Below, piece by piece: positions 35,060 through 46,037 of a stretch of 64,000 nucleotides of DNA. The notes under the pieces are model-generated. The model searched no databases and was not told the DNA's origin. It worked only from the letters and a program-made list of their open reading frames with translations. The stretch is from Acanthosepion pharaonis (taxonomy: Eukaryota > Mollusca > Cephalopoda > Sepiida > Sepiidae), in the NCBI GenBank assembly GCA_903632075.3, contig CAHIKZ030003460.1, positions 1 to 64,000 on the forward strand, read 5' to 3'. The translations under genes were made by a program, and so were the position numbers. How positions within the stretch are numbered: position 1 is the stretch's first letter; each line of letters begins with the position of its first letter.

Positions 35060-35615
35060 CCTAATTTGCATAAGTGCAAAGAAAACCTATATAACTCGTC
35101 ACTGAGAATAACTTGGGACGAAGACAAGTTCAAAGCGGCGGAAAAAAAAAAACATTTTCAACACGGGTGAAGATGTCTGTAAAATTTCTACAGCTCAGGC
35201 AGAGAGAGCCCGTGACTATGGGAATAGAATAAAAGACCTGAAATACCTTCTATCCATTAGGCAATACGCTGATTTGGATGTAGAAGTTCCCCAAAATTTC
35301 CCTGCTCGCCCAAAGGGTCCTAACTGTTATACGAACGGGACTAGACAAAGGCCATTAGTTCTTACAAAATGCCCTTGCCAATAGCCATTGTTCAGAACAA
35401 TCAATTGAAGCAGCTGTCAAATCTTTGTGCAGGGAGGGTCCCCGTTTTAGTTCATCCCTCCCTGTACAGAGCCCTGAAACTAACATTCCCCTGGGATATC
35501 GGCGGAATCTCCCAAGACGGTTCCATAAATACTGAGATGGGCCATGGGTCTATGGGAGAGGCGGTCGGTATCCTGACCCCGTCCATGTTCAAACCAGTAC
35601 TTCAACCCTAACCGG
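35060..35615 (+). pseudogene. Unrecognised coding-like stretch before the second LINE, possible ORF1 remnant
   Basis: Two open pieces: ERARDYGNRIKDLKYLLSIR then QYADLDVEVPQNFPARPKGP (35190-35375), and in another frame an 80-residue stretch with LCAGRVPVLVHPSLYRALKL and FPWDIGGISQDG ending at a stop at 35611, 13 bases before the LINE endonuclease start. The position fits the end of a first reading frame of the Tx1-type element, but I recognise no RNA-binding or zinc-knuckle motif, and it could instead belong to the Gypsy remnant. Confidence 0.35.
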
Positions 35616-35623
35616 TTTTCACT

Positions 35624-36340
35624 ATGGCTCTCTGGTTAGCTAGTTTAAATGTCCGGGGCCTGAGGTCCGAGTCTCGCAGGGCGAGGCTCTCTAGTGACCT
35701 TCAGCGCCTCGGGGTGAATGTATGTTGTGTGCAAGAGACCCGGTTTTCTTCTTATGACCGTGAGGACATACTGTCTCTAGGGGTTCGCCCTTTATTCAGC
35801 ATGTTTTGATGGTCGTTCGAGGGGTGTCTCTTGGCTAGTGAGCAGGTCTTTGAAGGCTGCATGTACCCCCTTCTTCGCGGATCCGGCGGGCAGACTTTGC
35901 GTGCTGGATGTTACCATAAAGGATAAGGTTCTACGTCTCATTGGGGTTTATGCGCCCAATAACCATGCCGAGCGGCCTGCTTTGTTTCGGCAGATCGCGC
36001 CGTACTTGACGACATCTCGTCGGGTAGTTTTAGCGGGGATTGGAATGCCGTCCTTGACCCCGATATAGATCGTATAGGGCAAAAACAAGGTACTAACAAC
36101 CCGGACGTGAAACCATTTCGGGACTTTATCGATGGGTTTGATCTTGTCGATAAGTACCGGAATGAACACCCTCGGAAGGTAGCATGGACTTGGACAAATA
36201 GTGGCAACTCGGCTCCTGCTACCTCGACCGAGTCCTAGTTAGGAGAGTCGATGTAGGGCTCTTAGGGTGTCCAAGCTTCCATTACATAGTTTATACGGAT
36301 CATAGGCTTGTCCGGGTCCGTATAAACTTAGATAAGCCCT
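35624..36340 (+). pseudogene. Tx1-type LINE, apurinic endonuclease domain (copy 2)
   Basis: It starts MALWLASLNVRGLRSESRRA at 35624, the normal beginning of APE-type LINE endonucleases (LN.RGL near the N-terminus). GVNVCCVQETRFS follows (catalytic E of the QET motif). After a slip, CVLDVTIKDKVLRLIGVYAP, then VVLAG and a frame break where family members have GDWN, then KPFRDFIDGFDLVDKYRN, HPRKVAWTWTN, and TDHRLVRVRINL (the terminal H of the DH motif). At least three frame breaks and a stop are present. The domain nicks target DNA before reverse transcription; here it cannot be made intact. Confidence 0.8.
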
Positions 36341-36344
36341 AAGG

Positions 36345-36970
36345 TTAGATTGGCTGGTTACTGGAAATTTAACTGTTCATTATTTAGTGAGCAGGGTTTC
36401 CGGGACCAGCTGTTACTAATGATACAAAGGGAATTGACGGGGGCGGTTGTGGGAAACGCCTGGTGGGATAAATTAAAATCTAAAATTAGAACGTTTGCTG
36501 CCGATTTTAGTCGTCGACTCAATCTAGATAGATTAGCGGCGCAAACGGCTTTAGAAAATAAAGTTGATCGGGCTGTGAAATTCCGTGTTAGTGGGGAAAT
36601 AGACTTAGCTAAGGCAGAGTTGTCCTCCTTGCTTATCAAGAAGGATCAAGCTCTGGTAGTTAGGGCTAGGTAAAAAGAATGTCTTCTGAGGCGACGAATA
36701 TGGCCGCTGAACTGCGTGCAGAGGAAAATCGGAACGCGTCTAGGCGACATATACCGTGCGTCACATTGCCGGATAAGCGGACCGTGACTACAAACGCGGG
36801 CATATGCGAGGCCTTTCGGGATTACTTTCAGGATCTTTTTCGCCAGGGAGCCCGGTCTGAGCTCTGCTCAGTTCGACGCCTATTTAGCCGACTTTCCCTG
36901 CCCTCGAGGCAGCTGAAGCGGCTAGGTGCGAGGGTCCCATTACAGAGTCGGAAATCTGGGATGCGCTGAA
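36345..36970 (+). pseudogene. Tx1-type LINE, linker between endonuclease and reverse transcriptase (copy 2)
   Basis: Open pieces 36350-36673 (WKFNCSLFSEQGFRDQLLLM, WWDKLKSKIRTFAADFSRRL) and 36679-36969 (AAELRAEENRNASRRHIPCV, TNAGICEAFRDYFQDLFRQG). 'W.FN.SLL....F' and 'F..YF..LF' are the standard linker landmarks of L1/Tx1-type elements. One TAA separates the two pieces. Confidence 0.75.
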
Positions 36971-37975
36971 GCAAGGTTGGCCTGGATAAATCTCCGGGAC
37001 TGGATGGTCTTCCCTACGAAGTTTACTTGAGGCAGTCGCCTGTTTTTGTTCCTTTGCTGGAACTGATTTTCAACCACTGGATGAAGCAGGGGTCTGTACC
37101 TCAACGCTTCACCAGGGGTGTGATCAAGTTGCTGCGTAAGGACAAGAACGGTGGGGATGGGTTAGGGAATTTTCGCCCTTTAACCATGTTAAACACTGAG
37201 TTAAAGATTTTGGCGAAGATCTTAGCCAACCGTTTGCAGCTTTTCCTGTCTAGTCTGATTGGCCCTGAACAGACTTGTGCTGTGAAGGGCAGGACTATTC
37301 AGGATAACGTTCATATGGTACGCTTGATCTTAGAAAAAGTCGACAGTGAAGCCGCGCTGATCAATTTAGATCAGTCCAAGGCCTTCGATAGGGTTGACCA
37401 TCGTTTTCTGGAGGCTGTCCTTTCGGCGGCCGGTTTCGGAGCCGACTTTCGTTCCTGGATCCGACTTTTGTATGCGACCCCGGTGCGCTGGTGGAAGTGA
37501 ATGGGGTAAGATCGAAGCCTTTCGTATTGTCTCGCTCCATTCGTCAAGGTTGTCCGCTCTCGCCTTTGCTTTACGTTCTTGCGTTGGAACCATTCCTTCG
37601 CAAGGTAAAGGCGAATCCGGTCCTACGCGGAATTGCCCTGCCTGGGGCTACCACCCCAGCCAGGTATTCTGCCTATGCGGACGACGTTTCGGTTCTTGTG
37701 TCGAGCAGAGCCGAGATTGACGAAGTCAGCAAAGAAATCAGTGGGTATGAGATGGTGACAGAGGCCAAGATCAACCGCGATAAGTCTGTTGGCTTGCGGT
37801 TGCGTGCGTGGAAGGGAGTTTCTCTTCCCGGACCTTTCCTCTGGATGGATGGGCCGATCAAGATACTCGGCGTCTGGTTCGGTCCTGATCTCCAGTTGGA
37901 AATGAATTGGTCGGAGGTACAAGGAAGGCCGAGATCGCGGTTAATCTGTGGTCTTGGAGGAGCATTTCCCTGAAG
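36970..37975 (+). pseudogene. Tx1-type LINE, reverse transcriptase domain (copy 2)
   Basis: In order: broken 'DKSPGLDGLPYEVYLRQ', then an open stretch from 37027 with FNHWMKQGSVPQRFTRGVIK, NFRPLTMLNTELKILAKILA, EQTCAVKGRTIQDNVHMVRL and AALINLDQSKAFDRVDHRFL. After a one-base overlap frame change at 37491: VLSRSIRQGCPLSPLLYVLA, RYSAYADDVSVLVSSRAEID (YADD active site), EAKINRDKSVGLRLRAWKG and KILGVWFGPDLQLEMNW. All main polymerase motifs are readable, so this is the best-preserved reverse transcriptase in the window. The frame change near 37495 and an upstream break still inactivate it. Confidence 0.85.
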
Positions 37976-39135
37976 GGAAGGGCGGAAGTATGTGTTTCAC
38001 ACATCTATCCTGATTCTCCTGTACCGACTCTGTACTTCCACTCTCGTATGCCAAACTAACGTTATTAGTTCAGACCTTGTTCTCTTTCTTGTGGAGAGAC
38101 AAACCCATAGGGTATCTCGCGAGATCTGTTGCCTTCATCCTTCTGAGGGCGGTCTGGGTATGCCTAGCATTGAGATTCGTCAACATATGCTTCGCATTAC
38201 CTTTCTAGACCGAATGTGTCGCGGTTCGGATGAGGTGGGCGCCTTCTGGAAAGAAGACGTCCGTAAAATTTCCCATCCCTGAGAAGTGTGCACTCGTGCG
38301 AGGAGGAGGCCGGCCGTACACCCCGAGCCGAGTGCTCCTTCTACCGCGAATGTCGTTGTGTCTGAAACTCCTCTTACGGGAAATAGCCTCTCCAACAGGC
38401 GTTGTCTCGTAAGGCATTGTATCGACTGTTAGTTAGGGGGGCCGTTCAAGATGATCTGATTGGCGAGCCCGGTCTTACGAAGCAGGAGACTCGCTTGATA
38501 TGGCCTTGGGCGCCTGGGTTGAAATGTCTCAATAATGATGAGGCATCACTCACCTGGCTGGTGATTCGTGGGGCCCTCTGGGTCGGCAAGAGACTTTGTT
38601 CAGCAGGCTTGGAGAAATATCCAAACTGTCGTCGCTGTACAGGGGGAAGTCGAGACCATTATTCACGCCTTTTTTCAGGACGGTAGTGCCGTTGTGCAGG
38701 TTTATTGAAGGCCTCATGGTTCGCATGCTGCAGGGAAAGTTTTTTGTCCTTGAAGCCAGTTCTGTTTGTAGCAATGTGGTGCCGCAGATGACGAAGGCTG
38801 AACACTGTGTTCTGTTGCTTACTAGGGGTTTTGAGAGTCGTGATTTGGACGACGCGTCAGAAGGAATTCTATGAGGGCGAGAAGTTCACTTCTTCCCAAC
38901 TGATCTTGTTCTTTAAGCATCAGCTTAAAGTCAAGATTAGGACGGAAAGGCGGCGGCTCCCCTCATCAGAATTTGGCAAAAGGTGGGTGAATCTTGCGCG
39001 TATGTGTCGAGTCAGAAAAAAGGGGCTGACCTTGAGTGGCATTTTGATGCCGGTTAGGCATCAGGATATTATTTTCTGGGTTGAACATAGGCAAACCCAT
39101 CCCAAGATTAGGCTAATCTTTTTTTTTTTTTGTAT
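37976..39135 (+). pseudogene. Tx1-type LINE, C-terminal region (copy 2)
   Basis: Pieces in several frames: FLVERQTHRVSREICCLHPS then EGGLGMPSIEIRQHMLRITF (37992-38282), RKALYRLLVRGAVQDDLIGE, RLIWPWAPGLKCLNNDEAS (38402 on), a Cys/His cluster 'CRRCTGG..DHY' around 38630-38670 (expected C-C-H-H-type motif 'C..C....ET..H'), then VIWTTRQKEFYEGEKFTSSQ, FFKHQLKVKIRTERRR (38807 on). The matching order occurs in copy 1 at 31715-32940. Confidence 0.75.
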
Positions 39136-39430
39136 TTAATTTTTTAGTTTTCTTTCATTTTCGGTAAACTTAGCTAGGGTGTGTTTGCTCATTGGCCCCT
39201 TTTATTTCTCTCCCCACTTTTTTTTTTTTTCCTTTAGTTTAACTCCCCATCCATCCCTCGTTTAGGTGGTCAGTGATATCAGTTCTCTGGTGGATGCGGG
39301 GAGCCTTTCGTTTCGCGTGTGTGTTTTTCGTATTTGTTGTTGTTGTATGAATGTGTGTGTGCCTGTGTGAATGTTTTGGAGGAATAAATGTTTTCTTTAT
39401 TTTCATAGTCCCGCATCGATTTCGTCCGGT
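39136..39430 (+). repeat. Probable 3' untranslated region of the Tx1-type LINE
   Basis: T-rich and GT-rich sequence with an AATAAA at 39384-39389 (ggaggaataaatg). The junction with intron DNA is not sharp, so the end is approximate. Confidence 0.4.
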
Positions 39431-39439
39431 TAACTGATA

Positions 39440-40870
39440 TTTTGCCACATTTAAGGTTTGTGGTTTTTTATTACTAACACATTTTTGTTTAGTTTCTTGT
39501 AAATAGTTTATGTCATATTGTATATACTCATTGGGGATCTTTTCAAAAAAATTGTTGTTTTATGCCCCTCCCCCACAGAACAATATTTGTACATAAGGGG
39601 ACTATTTAGGATTTTCATTGAAAAAAAGAGGTATTTTGGTGGATGTAGTAAGAAAGGTATGGATAAATCATAAATGTGTTGTTTTGGTGAAAGAAATATT
39701 GTTTTGTATGATAGGGTCAGTGGTTGTGGCTAGCTAAGTTTTAATTAAGACAAGTGATCACCGTCCTTTACCCCAACCCCCTTTTTGGCCTTGTTCCACA
39801 TTTGTTGTATTTTTCACAGCAATAAATATTGTCAGTCGAACGAACACAGAGATATGCTAATATAATCCACGTCACTTGCAACTACAACTTTGCCGCGCAA
39901 ATTAACACGCAAACTAACGCGCAACTAAATTATCGCTGACTCATACGCAAGCTCGAATCGAAGAAACACTCTGTGAACGCACGAAACTTTTATCTGAATT
40001 ACTTATCAAAAGTGAATTGACATTCACTATTATCTTAAGTAACATCACCGAACGATTTTGACAATTTTGCAGTCCAAGGTAGACTACTTCGTAATGACGC
40101 ATTTCTGAAAGACAATTAACTATATTTCAAATATTCATTACAATTTCCTAAAAGACTGTAACGTTAATTCACAAGACATAAAAAAGGACATACATAAAAC
40201 TACATAATTCACGAGCACGCCAACACATTAACAAACTTAAAAATACCCTGTATATATTTTCGTATTTGTATAAATGATTTTATTGGTGTTCAATTGGATG
40301 TATGTTTGTCTTGTTTATATTGAAATTGTTTATTTGTTTGTGGATGCAGAAAAGTTCACACAACCTCACATAAAATTTCCTTCTGATTCATCTTAATACT
40401 AACCCAAGTTCAATAGTTTATTCTGCACATCCCCAACAAGTTAAAAGATTTGTTCTTTCCGTAGATATTAGTAACCTCAGAAAACAATTTTGTTTTCTTT
40501 CAAATAGACTTTCACCTTTTCACGAGAATAAAACATTTAACATCTTCTCGCATTCAAAATAATACTATTATTATTATTTTGTCTATTAAATACATTTGAA
40601 TTTCAAATGGGGTAATTCGAATAAAACAGATAGCTAGAAATTTTTATTCACTTCATTTTATCTTTATAATTTTCATTAATTTTCACTTTGGACTCACAAC
40701 CTAAATTGAGGCTTGAGAGGAAATTTCCTGAATAGTTAATAAAGGGAGGGGGAGGATAATGATGTCTCGGGTAGATTTTTCTCTAAAAAAGAATAATAAT
40801 CTCGGCCTGTTTATGCTCATAAGGTAACACGATAAAGGAAACGGCCTTGTCGGGAACTAAGAACGCAAAC
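39440..40870. other. Intron sequence; nothing recognised
   Basis: No domain, SINE or tandem repeat seen. A stretch rich in CGC/ACGC words (39890-39990) stands out only by local composition. Confidence 0.4.
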
Positions 40871-40874
40871 ACTG

Positions 40875-41075
40875 TTTTCCATATTATATGCTGAGGTTTA
40901 TTCAGGGCTTCGCATGCTCATTCGGATGGGTAGATAGGTAGGTGCTGCTAGGGACAAATTTAGCTCTTCCCCCTACCAACTCCTTTCACATCTAGCCATC
41001 TTGACGTGGTGCCTAGCAATATGAAATGGAGGCTTCAGGACAGTGACACGGACACCTCCAGCCAAGGGCGGACAA
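40875..41075. repeat. Dispersed non-coding repeat, family G, copy 1
   Basis: It shares TTATTCAGGGCTTCGCATGC, CTCATTCGG, CTTCCCCCTACCAAC and CATCTAGCCATC with 43655-43830 (which has TTTATTCAGGCTTCGCCTTC, CTCATTCGGG, CTTCCCCCACCAACC, CATCTACTCATC). Confidence 0.6.
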
Positions 41076-41454
41076 GCACTATCCCCGATTCCAAGCATCA
41101 CCTGGATATATAACTTATTTCCAGTTTTGTCGCTAATTGATCTCCAAAAATTCCTCATCCAACACTTTATTTCCTACTACCTATTTGTCCAAAGTGGATG
41201 CTGCTTAGAAGATCGCACTTTAAAAGTAGCTATCAAATGGTCTCAAATAGAAACACTTGTATTTATGCTGCCATTAGTAATGATTGCTTTTTTTCTTCTC
41301 TTGAATTTCTTCATCTCCAACATTTCAATAGTTATTTGTCTGCTTTATTTTCTGAACTGACTTGCCCCGTTTCACTTCATCACATTTTGACACTGTTCCC
41401 ATCCTTGCTATCAATTTCTCAACTAATCTGTTTTATTTTATTTTTTTAATGCAG

Positions 41455-41707
41455 ATAAACAAAAGTGAGAACATCGCTCTGGCATTTACTGAAGGTGACT
41501 GTGTCCTCATCGTAGACATGCTCCAATATGAGATACTGCACATAATGAACCCAAAAGACATTGAATTTTGCAACAGTATGTTGACGAACCAAGAGGCCGT
41601 TCAGGTATCAAGTGACGGTACTTTGTTGATATTAATGGTTAAGAAATATCTTGACATCAACAGGACGGACAATATATTTTCTACTGTGCTTTGGAACATT
41701 ACACAAG
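41455..41707 (+). CDS. NWD-like gene, exon h (WD-like blades)
   Basis: The acceptor ttttatttttttaatgcag ends at 41454; the donor CACAAG|GTAAAG follows 41707. It codes 84 residues plus one base: INKSENIALAFTEGDCVLIV, then DMLQYEILHIM, a second 'VQVSSDGTLLILMVKKY' strand set, and STVLWNITQG. The D-x-L/V patterns, SSDGTLL and TVLWNITQG are typical of degenerate NWD propeller blades (usual ending VWD..TG). Phase 0 at the start agrees with exon g; the last base g is completed by exon i to Glu. The residues following ITQG in the open frame are intron. Confidence 0.85.
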
Positions 41708-41943
41708 GTAAAGCACTACTTGCACATACATGTATAATAATGGTAACATTGGCTGTTTCCTTATAAGGAAACTTTTAGGACTTGTCAACCTTGCAGGTTA
41801 TTTTAAAACGATAAAATATTTTTAGATTGTAAGAAACTTTTGGAGATAATAATTTACTGATACAATTTCTACTAATTAACCCATAACTGGGGAGAGAAGA
41901 GGTGGATTCATATATTTCACAGTGAACATGATTCGAATTGGGG

Positions 41944-42515
41944 GACTACAGCCATATCACATTGAAAAATTGGTTCCCATACGATCAAAGTTAAGCAACA
42001 TTGAGCCTGGTTAGTACCTAGATGAGTTACAGTTTGGGAATATCAGGTTCTGTAAGATTGGTTTTGTGTGTGGTGCAATGGATAATGACTCAAAATTGTT
42101 AATAAGAGAGACGAATTCCAATCCCAGTCGGGTTCGTTATATTCACTTACACCCTTGGTAAAGATGTGGATCAACCACTTCTATTTAACCATCTATGTGT
42201 TAATTAGTAAAACTTGTATCACTAAACCATTACTATCTCAAAATAAAAAAAAAATTCTTACAATCTAAAAATATTTTCTGGCTTTAAATAACCTCTAAAG
42301 GATTGGTAAGCCATAAAAAATCTAATCAACCAACCCTTGGGAAAGGGGTGAATAGATCTCCTCCCTGCTGCATGTTAAATTGTAGGACTTGTATCTGGAA
42401 AAATCATTGTTATTCTCAAGAAATTTTTAATGCAATATCCATTGATATAAAAAAATACTTACGATCCAAAAATGTTTTGGTTTTAAATAATGCACAAAGG
42501 GAAAAAGCCATTGAA
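41944..42515 (+). repeat. Chimeric 5S rRNA/tRNA SINE with a doubled tail, copy 2
   Basis: 41944-42059 aligns with nearly full-length 5S rRNA: GACTACAGCCATATCACATT, GATCAAAGTTAAGCAACATT, GAGCCTGGTTAGTACCTAGA, TGGGAATATCAGGTTCTG. A tRNA-like unit follows at 42065-42140 (GTGGTGCAATGGATAATGAC; B-box region AATCCCAGTCGGGTTCG). The tail TAGTAAAACTTGTATCACTA... AATATTTTCTGGCTTTAAAT ends near 42300. A second tail copy follows (42335-42515: CCCTTGGGAAAGGGGTGAAT, GGACTTGTATCTGG, AAAATGTTTTGGTTTTAAAT). Confidence 0.8.
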
Positions 42516-43104
42516 AAAAAAGCAAAAGATTTCATTTCTTACCACCTTCTCTTCCATTCATACCACACATTTCATTCAGCATTACTATTTTCTTAACTCT
42601 CTACCTTGAGTGACCCTCGAGCCTTGTATTGGATGAATTAGTATAAAAAATACAAACTTTAAGGAAAATGGTCACAGTATATGAAAAAAAAGTTGTCAGT
42701 TTAAACTGACTGAAAGAAGATTTGGGTTCAGAAAGAGTTGATAACTGCTACAACAAGGAATCTGGTAAAAAAACATCCTCATGAGATCAATTTTATGTTA
42801 AAATTGATTACTTGCATTAAGTTCGTTGTAAACTGTGTTTCATTAAGGCAGATCAAAGTCAGCAGTAAATAAATCAGTGTTATTGGTGAAAATTTATTTA
42901 TTTCTCTATTGGATCATGTTATTTAAGTAATGGGAATTATGTGTGAAAAATAATATCACCCAAATGTCTGCCAAATCTAAAAGAAAAAGAAAAAAATCAT
43001 TAGATGCTTAAACTTAATTCACATTTAAAATCAGTTCAAGTTATTGGAACACACTTTAATTAATAAAATATGGTATAAATATTTGATGTTTTTTAATCTT
43101 TCAG

Positions 43105-43269
43105 AGAACGTCCACTGTCATATGTTTGACAAGGAGTACCATGAAAGATACAAGGATTTTGCTGTTGAAATGAATGCTGATGTTGAATCAGCCACTTTTA
43201 TGCAGGAGGACCAGGTCGTATTGTCCACACACGATGACTACATCATTAGAGTATTTTCTACAGCTTCAG
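43105..43269 (+). CDS. NWD-like gene, exon i (WD-like blade)
   Basis: The acceptor tttaatctttcag ends at 43104 and the donor is GCTTCAG|GTAATA. It codes about 55 residues: ENVHCHMFDKEYHERYKDFA, VEMNADVESATFMQED, and QVVLSTHDDYIIRVFSTASG. The last part (VVLSTHDDYIIRVFSTASG) is a standard WD strand b-c-d unit. The start phase agrees with exon h. It ends with one base of a Gly codon. The next candidate in the right phase is the short exon at 61072. Confidence 0.85.
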
Positions 43270-43344
43270 GTAATAAAACCTATTTTCAATTATTGCTACT
43301 CAATGTTTACGTCCTTTTCGTATAATTTGGGTTATTGGTGTTCC

Positions 43345-43415
43345 TGCTGTAGGTCAGTGGTTACGCTCACCTTTCAAATATTTTCTGAGGTATAGAATTC
43401 AATCCTACCACTAAA
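43345..43415 (+). repeat. tRNA-like SINE head remnant
   Basis: GTAGGTCAGTGGTTACGCTC and GAGGTATAGAATTCAATCCT resemble box A and B-box of a tRNA-derived SINE. Weak match, 75 bases after exon i. Confidence 0.35.
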
Positions 43416-43654
43416 TATATCATATATGTAACCTTGAATAAGCTAAACATTTATGGATGTCTGCTTCTGTTAGTTTTTGTTTTATATGAAGTAAAGCTTA
43501 TCGTAAACATACAATGCCACCCTCACCTAAGTTACCCACCGACCAACCAACGATTAGCATTCCAATTCCCGATCTCGTCGGTGTACATCAAAAGCTGTGG
43601 AAAAACATGATGAAAGACAAGCACCATGTCAAGAACTGAGAAAGAGATCTGTTT

Positions 43655-43830
43655 CTCTATATTATATGTAGATGTTTTATTCAGGCTTCGCCTTCTCATT
43701 CGGGTAGGTATGAAGATGATACTCGGGACAACTTCTATCTCTGATCTTCCCCCACCAACCTATTGCCCATCTACTCATCCCGAGGTTGTATATGGCAATA
43801 CTAATGGATGCTTTGAAGTGATTATGGACA
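43655..43830. repeat. Dispersed non-coding repeat, family G, copy 2
   Basis: Same landmarks as 40875-41075. It ends where the RTE-like LINE begins, so family G could be its 5' leader; copy 1 has no LINE next to it. Confidence 0.55.
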
Positions 43831-43859
43831 TGAAGAGGCCCAGGAGGAGAAACTAAAAA

Positions 43860-46037
43860 CCAAATCGACAACATAACTATCAACAAAAGACTCAGGAATG
43901 CAATGGTCACTGCAAAACCTACTCAAGTGCTGACTGCGAAAGTAACCATTTCCCTGTAATATGTAAACTAAGAGTGAAACTACGGAAACTGAAGAAGCCT
44001 AATGCAGCACCCGAATTGCAATACAACAAACTCTTGAGTGACCTGAACCCAAAGGAAAGATATATGAACAGTGTGAAAAGAAGATACGAGGGACAAAATA
44101 GAAAGTCAAAATGTGACACACTAAGAGAAGCTTTAGTGATATCAGCAAATGATATCATCCTAAAGGAGAGTGGACAAAGAAGAAGAAAACGAATGGCTCA
44201 CTGATGAGATTCTCAACATAATGCAAAGGAGACAGAAACTCTGCCAATATCTGGAACAGGATACAGAAAACTACACAACAAAATAAGAACCAAATGCAGG
44301 CAAGCTAAAGAAGAGTGGCTAAACAAAAATGTGCAGAAATAGATTGAATACCACCAACAAAAGAGAAATACATAAATGAACAGGACAGAAGACATGCTTC
44401 TCAACAGGCTGCATAAAATCCAAGGATGGAAGGATCATATTAGAGAAAAAAAAAATTCTTCATCACTGAAATAAATACATTGAAACTTTTCCACGACCGG
44501 CAATGCACAGAATTACCGATGGACCTGAAATTCTAAAACCAAAGTGGAAGCGGCACTGGCCAAATTGAACAGAAACAAATGGCAAGGCCAGATGAAATTG
44601 TAACAGAGATGCTGATAGCATTAGATGATTTTGGCATAAACAAGATTATGGAAATAATAAATGAAATCTACAATGGCAAGGATATACCAGAAGATCTAAG
44701 CAGATCTATTTTCATAGCACTGCCTAAGAAACCAAGCACAAACGAATGTGAACTCCACTAAATAATCAGCCTAATGAGCAATATAACAAAACTCATCATC
44801 CATATTCTGATGAATAGTGTACACAGCAGAATCAGGCCAGAAACAGGACAAGAACAGTTCGAGTTCGTTAAAGACACCAGAACAATGATATTCATGCTCA
44901 GAATGTTATCAGAAAAAGCAATACAAATGCAGAACTTGCACCAGTGTTTTATACACTACACAAAGGTGTTTGACATAGTATGCCACAAAGATCTGTTGGA
45001 GCTGCTCAGCAACCTTGACATATTCAGAAAAGACATTAATAATCAAAAACTTATACTGGCAACAAACTGCTTACATAAAGATAAAAAATGAGTTTAGCAG
45101 ATATACAAAAAATAGAAAGGGGCATAAGGCAAAGATGTGTCTTCTCACCGGAATTATTCAACCTATACAGTGAGGCAATTCTGAGAGAACTGGAAATCCT
45201 ACCAGGATTCCTCATTGACGGCCACAATCTTAGCAACTTAAGATATGTAAATGATACAGTGCTGATAGCAGACACGGAAAGGAAACTACAAAATCTCCTA
45301 CAGAAGGTAGTGAAGGAGAGTAAGAAGAGACTAAGCATAAACTACAAGAAGACAGAATGCATGGTCATCATCAAAAAAGATGAGCCCAAAAAAATTTACA
45401 GGTTGGGGACACTAAAATCAAAGCAGGGTGGAAATTTAAATATCTGGGAAGTGTTCTGACAGAGGATGGAAAGTGTGACACTGAGATCTGAAGACATATT
45501 GGGATGGCCAAAGATGCATTCCAAAAGCTAGGCAGAGTATTAAGAGACAGAAAGGAAATTTTTTTGAAAAAACAAAGAAAAGAGTACTGAACTGTTATGT
45601 GATATCTGTCCTCCTTTATGGCAGTGAATGTTGGACAGTCTCCTCAAAGATGAAGAAGAGACTTGAAGGCAACAGAAATATGGTTCTACAGAAGGATGCT
45701 AAGGATACCATGGACTGAACATGTGAGCAATGATGAGGTTTTGGAGAGGATGCAAACAAAAAGGAAACTCATACTTAACATCAGGTAGAGGCAGCTGAAA
45801 TTTCTGGGACACATAATGAGAAAGGAGGGCTTGGAAAATCTGATACTCACAGGACAGATAGAGGGGAAGAGGGACAAGGAAAAGCAATGCATGACATACT
45901 TAACAGGCTTAAGCAAGTGGATGACAGAACAGGGTCTAGGAGAAATAACAAAAAGACAAAACTTATTGAGAGCTACAAGGGATAGGAAGAAATGGATAGC
46001 CATGATCGCCTACGTCCTGAAGGGACATGGCACATAA
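43860..46037 (+). pseudogene. RTE-like LINE, endonuclease end plus reverse transcriptase (copy 2)
   Basis: The endonuclease C-terminus is visible as 'CESNHFPVICKLRVKLRKLK' (43930-43995; family SDH motif altered to SNH), then PNAAPELQYNKLLSDLNPKE, RYMNSVKRRYEGQNRKSKCD. The RT follows: RPDEIVTEMLIALDDFGINK (44579 on), RSIFIALPKKPSTNECELH, a stop, then SNITKLIIHILMNSVHSRI, EQFEFVKDTRTMIFMLRMLS, YTKVFDIVCHKDLLELLSNL, IERGIRQRCVFSPELFNLYS (45088 on), LRYVNDTVLIADTERKLQ (YVND instead of YADD, so a catalytic Asp is lost), YGSECWTVSS, and KEGLENLILTGQIEGKRDKE to AYVLKGHGT (stop about 46037). Frame breaks are numerous. It ends in an A-run that passes straight into the AT desert. Confidence 0.85.
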
